IMG/VR virus record: IMGVR_UViG_3300042309_001150 | Coordinates: 1 to 23,310 of that record | Direction: 5' to 3' (one strand) | Length of the DNA stretch: 23,310 nt | From: a virus | Part shown: one piece after another, positions 1 to 6,313 of the stretch | How positions within the stretch are numbered: position 1 is the first letter of the stretch | Layout of the letters: every line of letters starts with the position of its first letter | Notes under the pieces: generated by a model | The model's database searches: none | What the model saw: the letters and a program-made list of their open reading frames with translations, nothing else | What the model was told of the DNA's origin: nothing | Program-made: the position numbers and the translations under genes

Positions 1-774
1 TAACATCGCTTGAGCATTACCTTCAGCAGTCGCCACTTTAATTTTTGCCTCCGCTTCCGCTTGTTTAACTTTATTTTCAGCCATCAACGCGCCTTGTACT
101 GCATTGTTTTTGGCTTCGATCGCTTTCTTGAATGTTTCGGGGTAAACTAAGTTTGATGTTAATTGATTAATTATGAACCCTTCTGGTAGTAAACTAGCGT
201 CTAATGTTGCTCTCACTTTTGTTTCAAATAGTTGTCTATTGCTAATTAATTCTTCAGCAGTATAATAATTGGCTGTCATTCTAAACGCATCGTAGATGTT
301 TGTTTTTAAAAACCCATCTTCAATCTCGCCTAAACTTCTACGATATTTGGCGAAAATTTGTGGCACCTTCTCTCGTTTTACTGAATAGTTAACGATTGGT
401 GAAATATGAAACTCACTACCATCTTTACTGTTCACTATAAATGCATTTTCCCCGCTATATTCTTTATGTTGAATATAAGTTGGGAATTCATAAATCTGAT
501 GAGTAATTGGGTTAAAGAACACCATACCCGTTACTTCGGTTACATCACTAACGCCTTTATTATCCCCATAAAGGTTCACTTTAACACCCACGTGTCCTGC
601 GTCAATCCTTTCGCAAGATTTAAAAAGAAATACTAATAGGAATAAACCTAAGATACCTGCACTTACTAATTTTGTCATTTGTTTAAATATTAATTGTTGT
701 TCTAATTTTTTTTGTTGTAATTGTTTCTCGCGCTCTTCCATCTGACGCGCATACCTTTCCTCGAATGATTCCAT
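1..774 (-). CDS. SPFH/prohibitin-like membrane protein, 3' end outside window
   Basis: An open frame starts at the ATG complementary to 772-774 and runs 258 codons to the left edge without a stop, so the C-terminus is missing. The protein has a charged, Gln/Glu-rich N-terminal stretch (residues 1-33), one hydrophobic segment (about 34-51) and then an SPFH-type body beginning IDAGHVGVKVNLYG. It ends in an Ala/Glu-rich helix (AEAEAKIKVATAEGNAQAM) typical of prohibitin, HflC and stomatin proteins. Family members form large ring or cage assemblies on membranes and often modulate AAA+ proteases such as FtsH. The start lies one base after the stop of the upstream membrane-protein gene, so the two are probably cotranscribed. 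The fold assignment is strong. The phage role is unknown; modulation of host membrane proteolysis or envelope remodelling are inferences. Confidence 0.85.
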   Translation of the reverse strand, partial: MESFEERYARQMEEREKQLQQKKLEQQLIFKQMTKLVSAGILGLFLLVFLFKSCERIDAGHVGVKVNLYGDNKGVSDVTEVTGMVFFNPITHQIYEFPTYIQHKEYSGENAFIVNSKDGSEFHISPIVNYSVKREKVPQIFAKYRRSLGEIEDGFLKTNIYDAFRMTANYYTAEELISNRQLFETKVRATLDASLLPEGFIINQLTSNLVYPETFKKAIEAKNNAVQGALMAENKVKQAEAEAKIKVATAEGNAQAML

Positions 775-775
775 G

Positions 776-1147
776 TTATTTTGTTTTTTTAGTTACTGAT
801 TTCTTTCTTGTCTTTACAAAAGGTTCATCGCTTTTAACACCATCAAATTGTTTAGAATTTGGTTTTTTATTTTTTGGGTTTACAAAAGGTTCATCACTTT
901 TAACACCATCAAATTGTTTGGGATTTTGTTTTTCTTCTATTTTTAGAAAAACATCATCAACCTTTAAATAATAAAATAAAATAACCGCAAGTAAAATACC
1001 CGCAACTCCGCCGAATATATTACGTATGGTGCTGGCAGCAGTTAAGAGTGGATAGATAGCATATTCAAGTGCTATTAAACAAAAAAACCCAACAACAATT
1101 GGCCCCAGTGCTTTAGACGATTTTATTTTTGTTAAAACTTCTTTCAT
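776..1147 (-). CDS. Two-helix membrane protein with tandem-repeat tail
   Basis: The protein has 123 residues. I chose the start MKEVLTKIKSS at 1147 because the in-frame ATG at 1195 would overlap the preceding gene, while 1147 follows an A/T-rich leader five bases after that gene's stop. Two hydrophobic segments are visible, at about residues 13-36 and 44-61, followed by a Lys-rich soluble tail. The tail carries the 13-residue element KQFDGVKSDEPFV twice (about 77-89 and 99-111), a 22-residue period. It lies in a close minus-strand series between a CxxC protein and the SPFH-like protein. The topology resembles a small inner-membrane protein. A holin-like role is conceivable but nothing specific supports it, and I do not recognise the family. 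Confidence 0.75.
   Translation of the reverse strand: MKEVLTKIKSSKALGPIVVGFFCLIALEYAIYPLLTAASTIRNIFGGVAGILLAVILFYYLKVDDVFLKIEEKQNPKQFDGVKSDEPFVNPKNKKPNSKQFDGVKSDEPFVKTRKKSVTKKTK
813..919 (-). repeat. Direct repeat, two 41-bp copies with 66-bp period
   Basis: Copies at 813-853 and 879-919 differ at one of 41 bases (g/a in the middle), with a 25-bp spacer between them. Both are in frame and encode KQFDGVKSDEPFV. Near-identity at DNA level points to a recent duplication or gene conversion inside the tail-coding region of the two-helix membrane protein. Confidence 0.9.
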
Positions 1148-1151
1148 ATTA

Positions 1152-1394
1152 TTAATTTTTATCAGTATAATGATCCCAGTAAAATTTTCTAACAACAGAA
1201 CCTAATTCGGCGTTATTAGGATACATGTTAATGTATTTTCTTGGTATAGTTATGTGCGCATTATCGTTTATGTTTTCATAACAATTTTCACATAATTGTC
1301 CCGCACCTTCGATGTAACCAGTTCTTGTGTCTATATGATCTTCAAGATCATGTGGTGTTTCTTTACCACACATAACACATGTATCTTTTCCCAT
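1152..1394 (-). CDS. Small zinc-ribbon-like protein (CxxC...CxxC)
   Basis: The protein has 80 residues. Two cysteine pairs are seen, CVMC near residues 6-9 and CENC near 35-38, about 25 residues apart, the usual layout of a small zinc ribbon or treble-clef knuckle. Between them lies an acidic and His-containing stretch (PHDLEDHIDTRTG). The C-terminal half (ITIPRKYINMYPNNAELGSVVRKFYWDHY) has no domain I recognise. The start at 1394 follows an A/T-rich leader just downstream, in the minus direction, of the lipoprotein's terminator. The gene therefore probably begins a new unit with the membrane protein and the SPFH protein. Zinc binding is inferred from the cysteines; the function is unknown. 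Confidence 0.7.
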   Translation of the reverse strand: MGKDTCVMCGKETPHDLEDHIDTRTGYIEGAGQLCENCYENINDNAHITIPRKYINMYPNNAELGSVVRKFYWDHYTDKN

Positions 1395-1420
1395 AATTTA
1401 AAATTTATAAAATAAAAAAG

Positions 1421-1441
1421 GTTGGGCCATTACAGCCCAAC
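1421..1441 (-). terminator. Rho-independent terminator of the lipoprotein gene
   Basis: A perfect 7-bp GC-rich stem (GTTGGGC/GCCCAAC) with a 7-base loop is followed on the minus strand by CTTTTTT. It lies four bases beyond the lipoprotein stop codon. Confidence 0.85.
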
Positions 1442-1444
1442 ACT

Positions 1445-1627
1445 TTATTTTACTGTTGTAGAATCAGTTGGAATTTTTGCTACAGTAGTATCATTACCAC
1501 TTACAGCACCACTATCAACCGCTACAGCAGTAGTTGAATCTGTTTGTTCAGTTGTGGCAGATCCTGAGCCACAAGATGCGATAGTCATTGTGATTACCGC
1601 AACTAGAAAATACGTGTATTTTTTCAT
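1445..1627 (-). CDS. Short predicted lipoprotein
   Basis: The protein has 60 residues. I chose the start MKKYTYFLVAVITM at 1627 rather than the in-frame ATG at 1672, because the upstream extension lies over a terminator hairpin and the 1627 start gives a textbook lipoprotein signal. That signal is a positive N-terminus, a hydrophobic core and the lipobox IAS-C, with Cys near residue 19. The mature part is only about 40 residues, rich in Ser, Thr, Val and Asp, and looks disordered. The gene sits alone between two terminators. A TATATTTG box at 1632-1639 is four bases before the ATG, so the transcript could be leaderless. Small lipoproteins in phages can act in superinfection exclusion or lysis; no motif here chooses between these. 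Confidence 0.75.
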   Translation of the reverse strand: MKKYTYFLVAVITMTIASCGSGSATTEQTDSTTAVAVDSGAVSGNDTTVAKIPTDSTTVK

Positions 1628-1631
1628 TAAC

Positions 1632-1639
1632 CAAATATA
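1632..1639 (-). promoter_or_regulatory. Bacteroidetes-type -7 box of the lipoprotein gene
   Basis: TATATTTG on the minus strand matches the Bacteroidetes primary-sigma -7 consensus TAnnTTTG exactly. Only GTTA separates it from the ATG at 1627. I see no TTG at the usual 17-23 base distance upstream; the nearest is 27 bases away. Confidence 0.6.
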
Positions 1640-1660
1640 CGAAAAATTTTTGAAATAAAA

Positions 1661-1686
1661 AAACCCCAACAAGGATGTCGGGGTTT
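1661..1686 (-). terminator. Rho-independent terminator
   Basis: The stem AAACCCC/GGGGTTT continues through one A-C mismatch into ACA/TGT around a 4-base loop, and is followed on the minus strand by a run of T residues. It insulates the lipoprotein gene from any minus-strand transcript arising upstream. Confidence 0.75.
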
Positions 1687-1697
1687 AAGGTCTTTCG

Positions 1698-1713
1698 GTG
1701 GGTTCAACCCCAC
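1698..1713. other. Small hairpin GTGGG-N6-CCCAC
   Basis: A 5-bp GC-rich stem with a 6-base loop, TTCAAC on the plus strand. It superficially resembles a tRNA T-arm, but the loop is one base too short and no cloverleaf fits around it. Confidence 0.5.
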
Positions 1714-1820
1714 TTGATTTTAAAACGAAAAGGTAATCGGCAAAGAGAACCTCTGAGAGTATAAATATATAAATTTTAACAAAAAGTTTGGTTTTTTTTA
1801 TTAATTTCAAGAAAATATTC

Positions 1821-1828
1821 TATATTTG
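1821..1828 (+). promoter_or_regulatory. Bacteroidetes-type -7 box of the peptidase gene
   Basis: TATATTTG matches TAnnTTTG exactly and lies 20 bases before the ATG at 1849, leaving a leader of about 15 bases that ends in an A-rich stretch. The nearest TTTG (1787-1790) is 30 bases upstream, too far for a canonical -33 element. Confidence 0.6.
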
Positions 1829-1848
1829 CACTCTAAAATAATATAAAA

Positions 1849-2646
1849 ATGGAAAATTACGTGAATATGTGTCTTATAACTGATTTATTATCAGTACCTT
1901 CTGAGACATTTGATGAATGGGATATGGTTTTTTTCTTGTCCAAATATTTGGACAAAATGGATTATGATTATGATGTCGATGAATATGGTAACATTTTTGT
2001 AACAAAGGGGGGTGCCTCTAAAAAACCATTAGTGTGTGCTCACATTGATACTGTACATAAAAAAACCACAATTAATATTCGTGAGGTTTGGTTACCTAGA
2101 ACTAGTTGTTATGGTCAAAAATATGACCAAAACGAGACACTACTATGTTTAAAGGGTTATGGTGATGATGGGAATGAAACCGGCTGTGGTGGTGATGATA
2201 AATGCGGAATCTACGTATGTTTAGAACTTTTAAAACGAGTTGAGAACATTAAAGTGGCGTTCTTCGTTTCTGAAGAAATTGGTTGCATTGGTTCGAGTAA
2301 ATGTGATGCTGATTTTTTCAATGATGTAGAATACGTAGTATCGTATGATGGCCCTGGAAATAGATTAGTTACTGAAATATGTAACGGAGTTAGGGTGTTT
2401 GATAGAGACAGTAAGTTTTTTGAAGTTGTTTCGAAAACATTTGACGAAATCAATTACGAACCAGTATATGGAAATCACCCATATACTGACATTTACATGA
2501 TCAAAAAACGATTTAATATTGATGGTGTTAATTTATCTTGTGGCTATTATAATATGCACTCACCTTCAGAATATGTTTGTGTCGACGACTTAAATAAAGC
2601 CATCGACACGGGATTAAATTTAATCAGAAATCTTAGCGAGAACTAA
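1849..2646 (+). CDS. M20-type zinc peptidase, PepT-like, compact
   Basis: The protein has 265 residues. The di-zinc site of the M20/M28 clan can be followed: AHIDTVH (His65, Asp67), GGDDKCG (bridging Asp near 116), SEEIG (Glu142/Glu143, catalytic base and ligand), SYDG (Asp167) and NMHSPSE (His237). The pattern is closest to tripeptidase T, a cytoplasmic aminopeptidase that releases the N-terminal residue of tripeptides. At 265 residues it is much shorter than PepT (about 400), consistent with loss or reduction of the dimerisation (lid) domain that normally splits the catalytic domain. Its 3' end overlaps the convergent ClpC-like gene by 27 bases. A role in recycling peptides from the neighbouring unfoldase, or in cleaving an amide in another small molecule, is inference. 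Confidence 0.85.
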   Translation: MENYVNMCLITDLLSVPSETFDEWDMVFFLSKYLDKMDYDYDVDEYGNIFVTKGGASKKPLVCAHIDTVHKKTTINIREVWLPRTSCYGQKYDQNETLLCLKGYGDDGNETGCGGDDKCGIYVCLELLKRVENIKVAFFVSEEIGCIGSSKCDADFFNDVEYVVSYDGPGNRLVTEICNGVRVFDRDSKFFEVVSKTFDEINYEPVYGNHPYTDIYMIKKRFNIDGVNLSCGYYNMHSPSEYVCVDDLNKAIDTGLNLIRNLSEN

Positions 2647-4638
2647 CATGTTTTTTCGATAAACTAATTTGTAGTTTTTATTTTCTTTGATGGTACCTCT
2701 TAGTATTTCATCACTTAAATAATCTTCACATAAAGATTGGATAATCCTTTTAACAGGTCTAGCACCATATTCTTCTTGCTTATTTCTATTTAGAATCTCT
2801 TCAATTACACTATTGTCAAATTTGATGTTATAGTTTTTGTCGTTTAATCGTTTTGCTAATTTTGAAATTTCTAAACTAATAATTGATTTTAAGGATTCTT
2901 CATTTAGTTTATTGAATAAGATAACGTCATCAACTCTATTTAAAAATTCTGGATTGAACTGTTGTTTAAGGGCTTTTTGTATCATCGTTTTTCTGACCTC
3001 ATACTTTTGTTCTTCACTTGAGTTTGTTGAAAACCCAACACCATTACCAAATTCAGAAACTCTTTTGGCCCCAACGTTTGATGTCATTACAATTAACGTG
3101 TTAGTGAAATTTACTTTTCTACCAAACGAATCAGTAACATGTCCCTCATCTAAAATTTGTAATAGGATGTTGAACACATCTTTATGTGCTTTTTCAATTT
3201 CGTCAAATAAAATAACCGAAAATGGATTGTTCTTAACTTTTTCAGTTAATTGACCGCCCTCATCATAACCAACATAACCTGGAGGAGCACCAACTAATCT
3301 TGAAACAGCATGCTTCTCCATGAACTCACTCATATCAATTCGAATAACTTTATCCGCAGATCCAAATATCAATTCGGCCAATGTTTTAGCAAGGTACGTT
3401 TTACCAACACCTGTTGATCCCATAAATATGAAAGAACCAATAGGTTTTTGACCATCTTTAATACCCACCCTATTTCTTCTGATTGCTTTTGATATTGTTG
3501 CGATTGCTTCTTCTTGACCAATTACTCGTTCAGATAATTTAGTTTCTAAATTTAATAAGTTTTGGGTTTCTTTATCATCTAATTTAGATATTGGTACGCC
3601 TGTCATAAATGTAACCATTTCATAAACATCATCAACAATAACAGGAATTCTATTATCCCTTTGACTTTCGGCCCACTTTTCTTTTTCGGTGTCCAGTTTT
3701 TTCATCACCTTCCTTTCTTCGTCTCTAAGTTTTGCCGCTTGTTCGTAATTTTGTGTTTTAACTACTTCTAGTTTTTTATCACGAATATTGTCAACGTCTT
3801 TTTTTAATTTTTCAATTGCCTCAGGAACTTTAGTGATAACTCTTTTTTCTGAACCCAATTCATCTAAGATATCGATTGCTTTATCTGGGAATTGTCTATC
3901 CGTAATATATCTACTAGCCAGTTTAACAACAGTTTCAACAACATTTTCACCATATGATACTCTGTGATAATCTTCATATGAAGATTTTAAATTTTTTAAT
4001 ATTTCAATTGTTTCGTTTTCAGTTGGTTCCTTTAAAATTATTTTTTGAAACCTTCTTACTAATGCACCGTCTTTTTCAATGTGTTTTTTAAACTCATCAA
4101 AAGTCGTTGCACCAATACATTGAATTTCACCTCTAGCCAATGCTGGTTTTAATATATTGGCGGCATCCATTGATCCGGAAGCGTTTCCTGCACCAACCAT
4201 TGTATGTAATTCGTCAATAAAAAGAATTACTTGTGGGTTCTCAGACAATTCATGTAATATTGCTTTTACTCTTTCTTCAAACTGGCCACGATATTTTGTG
4301 CCAGCAACTAAAGATGTTAAATCTAATGATACCAATCTTTTATCTAAAAGGTTTGTTGGACAATTTCCTTTTGTAATCATTAATGCTAATTTCTCAACAA
4401 GCGCCGATTTACCAACACCAGCATCACCAACAATAACCGCGTTATTTTTTTTCTTCCTAGATAAAATTTGTGCAATTCTTTTTACCTCAACATCTCTACC
4501 AACAATAGGGTCTATTTTACCTTCTTCCGCTAGTTTGTTTAAATCTCTTGAAAAGTTATCAAGAATAGGTGTTGTTGAATTGTTTTTTTTGTTCTTAGGG
4601 TTTGTTTTGGGACCGTCCTCAAAAAAATCTACTGACAT
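2620..4638 (-). CDS. clpC: ClpC-like AAA+ unfoldase lacking the N-domain
   Basis: The protein has 672 residues. The first AAA+ module has Walker A GDAGVGKS (71-78), Walker B VILFIDE (137-143) and an RRF arginine-finger region (about 195-197). A short coiled insert follows with a UVR-like motif (about 297-322, NYEQAAKLRDEERKV). The second module has Walker A GSTGVGKT (407-414), Walker B SVILFDE (474-480), NRVD (567-570) and GARPVKR (625-631). The tripeptide VGF at about 534-536 lies where ClpC proteins carry their ClpP-docking loop. The repeat N-domain of ClpA/B/C (about 150 residues) is absent; residues 1-25 are only a charged leader. The protein should hexamerise, unfold proteins with ATP and possibly feed host ClpP, without adaptors that use the N-domain. 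A box at 4654-4661 probably drives it. Confidence 0.9.
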   Translation of the reverse strand: MSVDFFEDGPKTNPKNKKNNSTTPILDNFSRDLNKLAEEGKIDPIVGRDVEVKRIAQILSRKKKNNAVIVGDAGVGKSALVEKLALMITKGNCPTNLLDKRLVSLDLTSLVAGTKYRGQFEERVKAILHELSENPQVILFIDELHTMVGAGNASGSMDAANILKPALARGEIQCIGATTFDEFKKHIEKDGALVRRFQKIILKEPTENETIEILKNLKSSYEDYHRVSYGENVVETVVKLASRYITDRQFPDKAIDILDELGSEKRVITKVPEAIEKLKKDVDNIRDKKLEVVKTQNYEQAAKLRDEERKVMKKLDTEKEKWAESQRDNRIPVIVDDVYEMVTFMTGVPISKLDDKETQNLLNLETKLSERVIGQEEAIATISKAIRRNRVGIKDGQKPIGSFIFMGSTGVGKTYLAKTLAELIFGSADKVIRIDMSEFMEKHAVSRLVGAPPGYVGYDEGGQLTEKVKNNPFSVILFDEIEKAHKDVFNILLQILDEGHVTDSFGRKVNFTNTLIVMTSNVGAKRVSEFGNGVGFSTNSSEEQKYEVRKTMIQKALKQQFNPEFLNRVDDVILFNKLNEESLKSIISLEISKLAKRLNDKNYNIKFDNSVIEEILNRNKQEEYGARPVKRIIQSLCEDYLSDEILRGTIKENKNYKLVYRKNMLVLAKISD

Positions 4639-4653
4639 GCTTTAATATTTTAA

Positions 4654-4661
4654 CAAACATA
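4654..4661 (-). promoter_or_regulatory. Bacteroidetes-type -7 box of the ClpC-like gene
   Basis: TATGTTTG on the minus strand fits TAnnTTTG and lies 15 bases before the ATG at 4638, predicting a leader of about 10-12 bases. No TTG is seen at the usual -33 spacing. Confidence 0.5.
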
Positions 4662-4727
4662 ACTAAATTTTTCGATAAAAAAAAGATAACGACAAAAAGA
4701 CATTTTAATTAAAAAAAACATGTCAAC

Positions 4728-4759
4728 TTGTCTAAAGTAATTGTTTGGTAAATTTTTTG
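4728..4759 (+). promoter_or_regulatory. Possible weak promoter of the small heat-shock gene
   Basis: TTG (4728-4730), 21 bases, then ATTTTTTG (4752-4759), a near match to TTG-N17-23-TAnnTTTG. If used, transcription would begin close to 4764, which favours translation from the second ATG at 4785. Confidence 0.3.
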
Positions 4760-4784
4760 ATAAATGTATAAAAAAATATATATT

Positions 4785-5147
4785 ATGATTTACGGAAATT
4801 CAATCGACAGGATTTTTGATTCACTTATTCCTAAAACAGTTACTACTAGTTCTAACAACTCAACTAGATTAGTAACAACAGAAAGTGAATATAAAGTTTT
4901 AATTGCTGTTCCAGGTTTAAAAAAGGATGACGTTAAAATATCAACCAAAGAAGGTATTCTAACAATACAATACGAGCGTTCATCAGACCTAGAGTTTAGT
5001 TTTGTGGAATCATTTAAAAAATACTACACGCTCCCAGATGATTCCGACGAAAAAAATATAACTGCTAAGGTTGAAAATGGTATATTAGAAATAGTGTTAC
5101 CAAAGAGTAAGAAAAAACAAATTGAAAGATTGATTACGGTATATTAA
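4785..5147 (+). CDS. hsp20: Small heat-shock protein (Hsp20/alpha-crystallin)
   Basis: The protein has 120 residues from the start MIYGNSIDRIFDSL at 4785. An in-frame ATG at 4764 would add MYKKIYI; I prefer 4785 because 4764 sits almost on the predicted transcript start. The alpha-crystallin domain spans about residues 32-108, with the signature VPGLKKDDV and the diagnostic AKVENGILEIVLPK. The C-terminus carries an I-x-V motif (ITV at 117-119) of the kind that links dimers into oligomers. sHSPs hold unfolding proteins in a refoldable state without ATP. Hsp20 genes are known in other T4-like phages, notably cyanophages. It diverges from the ClpC-like gene across a 146-base gap, so a holdase and an unfoldase lie side by side. 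Confidence 0.9.
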   Translation: MIYGNSIDRIFDSLIPKTVTTSSNNSTRLVTTESEYKVLIAVPGLKKDDVKISTKEGILTIQYERSSDLEFSFVESFKKYYTLPDDSDEKNITAKVENGILEIVLPKSKKKQIERLITVY

Positions 5148-5197
5148 TTTTCTTTTTCGATTTTTTTTTCGTATATTATGGTTATTAAAATAAAATT

Positions 5198-5443
5198 ATG
5201 GCTATAGTATCAGAAAGTATCGAAGGTAAAATTATTAATGTCGCAATTAGTTCTACAAACTTAAAATCGGCTTCTTATAATACGGAAACGTCGGTTTTAA
5301 CTGTAAATTTCAATAATGGAGGTATTTATGAATACCAAAACGTGCCTTGGGAACTCTTTACAAAATTCCGTATGAGCGATTCTCAAGGTAAGTTTCTTAA
5401 TCAAAAGATTAAGGGTACTTATCAACATACCAAGATTAAATGA
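5198..5443 (+). CDS. KTSC-domain protein
   Basis: The protein has 81 residues, almost all of it a KTSC domain. The pattern is seen in order: INVAISSTNLKSASYN, then VLTVNFNNGGIYEYQNVP, then GKFLNQKIKGTYQHTKI. KTSC is a small beta-rich domain first described at the C-terminus of some lysyl-tRNA synthetases and is common as a stand-alone phage or bacterial protein; its activity is not established, and RNA binding has been suggested. The start follows an A-rich leader. The last codon overlaps the nucleotidyltransferase start as ATGA, which implies translational coupling and a joint role. There is no clear promoter box or terminator in the 50 bases after hsp20. Confidence 0.85.
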   Translation: MAIVSESIEGKIINVAISSTNLKSASYNTETSVLTVNFNNGGIYEYQNVPWELFTKFRMSDSQGKFLNQKIKGTYQHTKIK

Positions 5444-6243
5444 ATATAAAGACATTAATAGAACAATTAATAGAGAAGTCAAATCCGGAAACAGACGATA
5501 AAATCGTTAAATCTTTCCAGATGAAAGATGAATTATCTTCTGAAATTTTTGATAAATCTGGAGATTCTTACAAAATGAATAAGGGTGTTAGGGATAAACT
5601 AATGGATATCTCTAACGCCTTTTTAGATTTTATTGATATTGATTTTTTTGTTCATGATATTGTTTTAACCGGTTCATTAGCCAATTATAATTGGTCTGAA
5701 TTTTCAGATGTTGATTTACATATACTAATTGATTTAGATGAAGTTGATGGTGAAAAGCAGTCGGATTCACTTAAATTACACACAATAATTAAAGAATTCT
5801 TTGATTTAAAAAGACAAGCATGGAATGGTGCTCATGATATTAAAGTTAAAGGATATGATGTTGAGGTCTATGTTCAAGATATAGATGAGAAGCATTTATC
5901 AACCGGAGTTTATTCTATTTTACATAATAAATGGGTCGTAGAACCAAAAAAAATCGAATCTGCTTTAGATCTTGATGAAAAGAAAATTAAAGAAAAAGCA
6001 GAAGATTTCGTTGATTTAATTGATCAATACGAAGAAAGACATAAAAATGGTGAAGACATAACTGTTGAAATAGACAATCTAAGAAAGAAACTTAAAAAAT
6101 TCAGACAAAGTGGTCTAGATGACGGTGGGGAGTACTCCTACGAGAACCTAGTTTTCAAATTATTGAGAAGAAACGGGTATATCGGGAAGATGTTGGAACT
6201 AAAAAACTATTCAATCGACAAGAAATTATCCGTAGAGCAATAG
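5440..6243 (+). CDS. Pol-beta-type nucleotidyltransferase
   Basis: The protein has 267 residues. The minimal nucleotidyltransferase core is clear: LTGSLANYNWSEFSDVDLH gives the GS motif (78-79) and the D-x-D pair (Asp90, Asp92). A third carboxylate is likely Glu142 in YDVEVYV. The enzyme class moves a nucleoside monophosphate from an NTP to RNA, protein or a small molecule; the substrate here cannot be told. The C-terminal half (about 165-250) is helical and charged with likely coiled coil (KIKEKAEDFVDLIDQYEERHK). The start overlaps the KTSC gene by four bases (ATGA). No HEPN partner is adjacent, so a classic MNT/HEPN toxin-antitoxin pair is not supported. Confidence 0.8.
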   Translation: MNIKTLIEQLIEKSNPETDDKIVKSFQMKDELSSEIFDKSGDSYKMNKGVRDKLMDISNAFLDFIDIDFFVHDIVLTGSLANYNWSEFSDVDLHILIDLDEVDGEKQSDSLKLHTIIKEFFDLKRQAWNGAHDIKVKGYDVEVYVQDIDEKHLSTGVYSILHNKWVVEPKKIESALDLDEKKIKEKAEDFVDLIDQYEERHKNGEDITVEIDNLRKKLKKFRQSGLDDGGEYSYENLVFKLLRRNGYIGKMLELKNYSIDKKLSVEQ

Positions 6244-6260
6244 TTAACGCTATTTTTTTG
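6239..6260 (+). terminator. Weak hairpin terminator after the nucleotidyltransferase
   Basis: The stem AATAG/CTATT (6239-6243, 6250-6254) with a 6-base loop overlaps the stop codon and runs into T residues. The stem is short and AT-rich, so efficiency is doubtful. Confidence 0.4.
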
Positions 6261-6271
6261 CTTTTCTTTTG

Positions 6272-6279
6272 TATTTATA
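6272..6279 (+). promoter_or_regulatory. Candidate late-promoter octamer TATTTATA
   Basis: TATTTATA lies 34 bases before the first gene of the late block. The leader between them contains a small inverted repeat (ATAAG at 6282-6286, CTTAT at 6293-6297). The same octamer precedes the terminase, portal, protease and scaffold genes. Confidence 0.45.
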
Positions 6280-6313
6280 GGATAAGAATAACCTTATATA
6301 TAATTTAAAAAAA

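Larger units (their letters stand above)
1655..1757 (-). ncRNA. Candidate small terminated RNA between the lipoprotein and peptidase genes
   Basis: This is the longest gene-free stretch of the window (1628-1848). On the minus strand it shows, in order: TATTTATA at 1760-1767, a weak AGAG/CTCT hairpin at about 1744-1755, a GTGGG/CCCAC hairpin at 1698-1713, and a strong terminator at 1661-1686. There is no convincing reading frame. The terminator has no minus-strand gene upstream to serve, because the neighbour at 1849 is on the plus strand. A short structured RNA of about 100 bases is the simplest explanation. The RNA is inferred; only the hairpins and the box are seen. Confidence 0.35.

Noticed and set aside
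406-971. Plus-strand open frames over the SPFH and membrane-protein genes
   Set aside because: Antisense shadows; the minus-strand frames have recognisable domains and correct gene spacing.
1690-1720. T-arm-like sequence GTGGGTTCAACCCCAC suggesting a tRNA
   Set aside because: The loop is six bases instead of seven, no anticodon or D arm fits, and the place of the acceptor stem is taken by a terminator.
5440-6243. MNT/HEPN-type toxin-antitoxin pair
   Set aside because: The nucleotidyltransferase has a long C-terminal domain and its partner is a KTSC protein, with no HEPN motif (R-x4-6-H) nearby.
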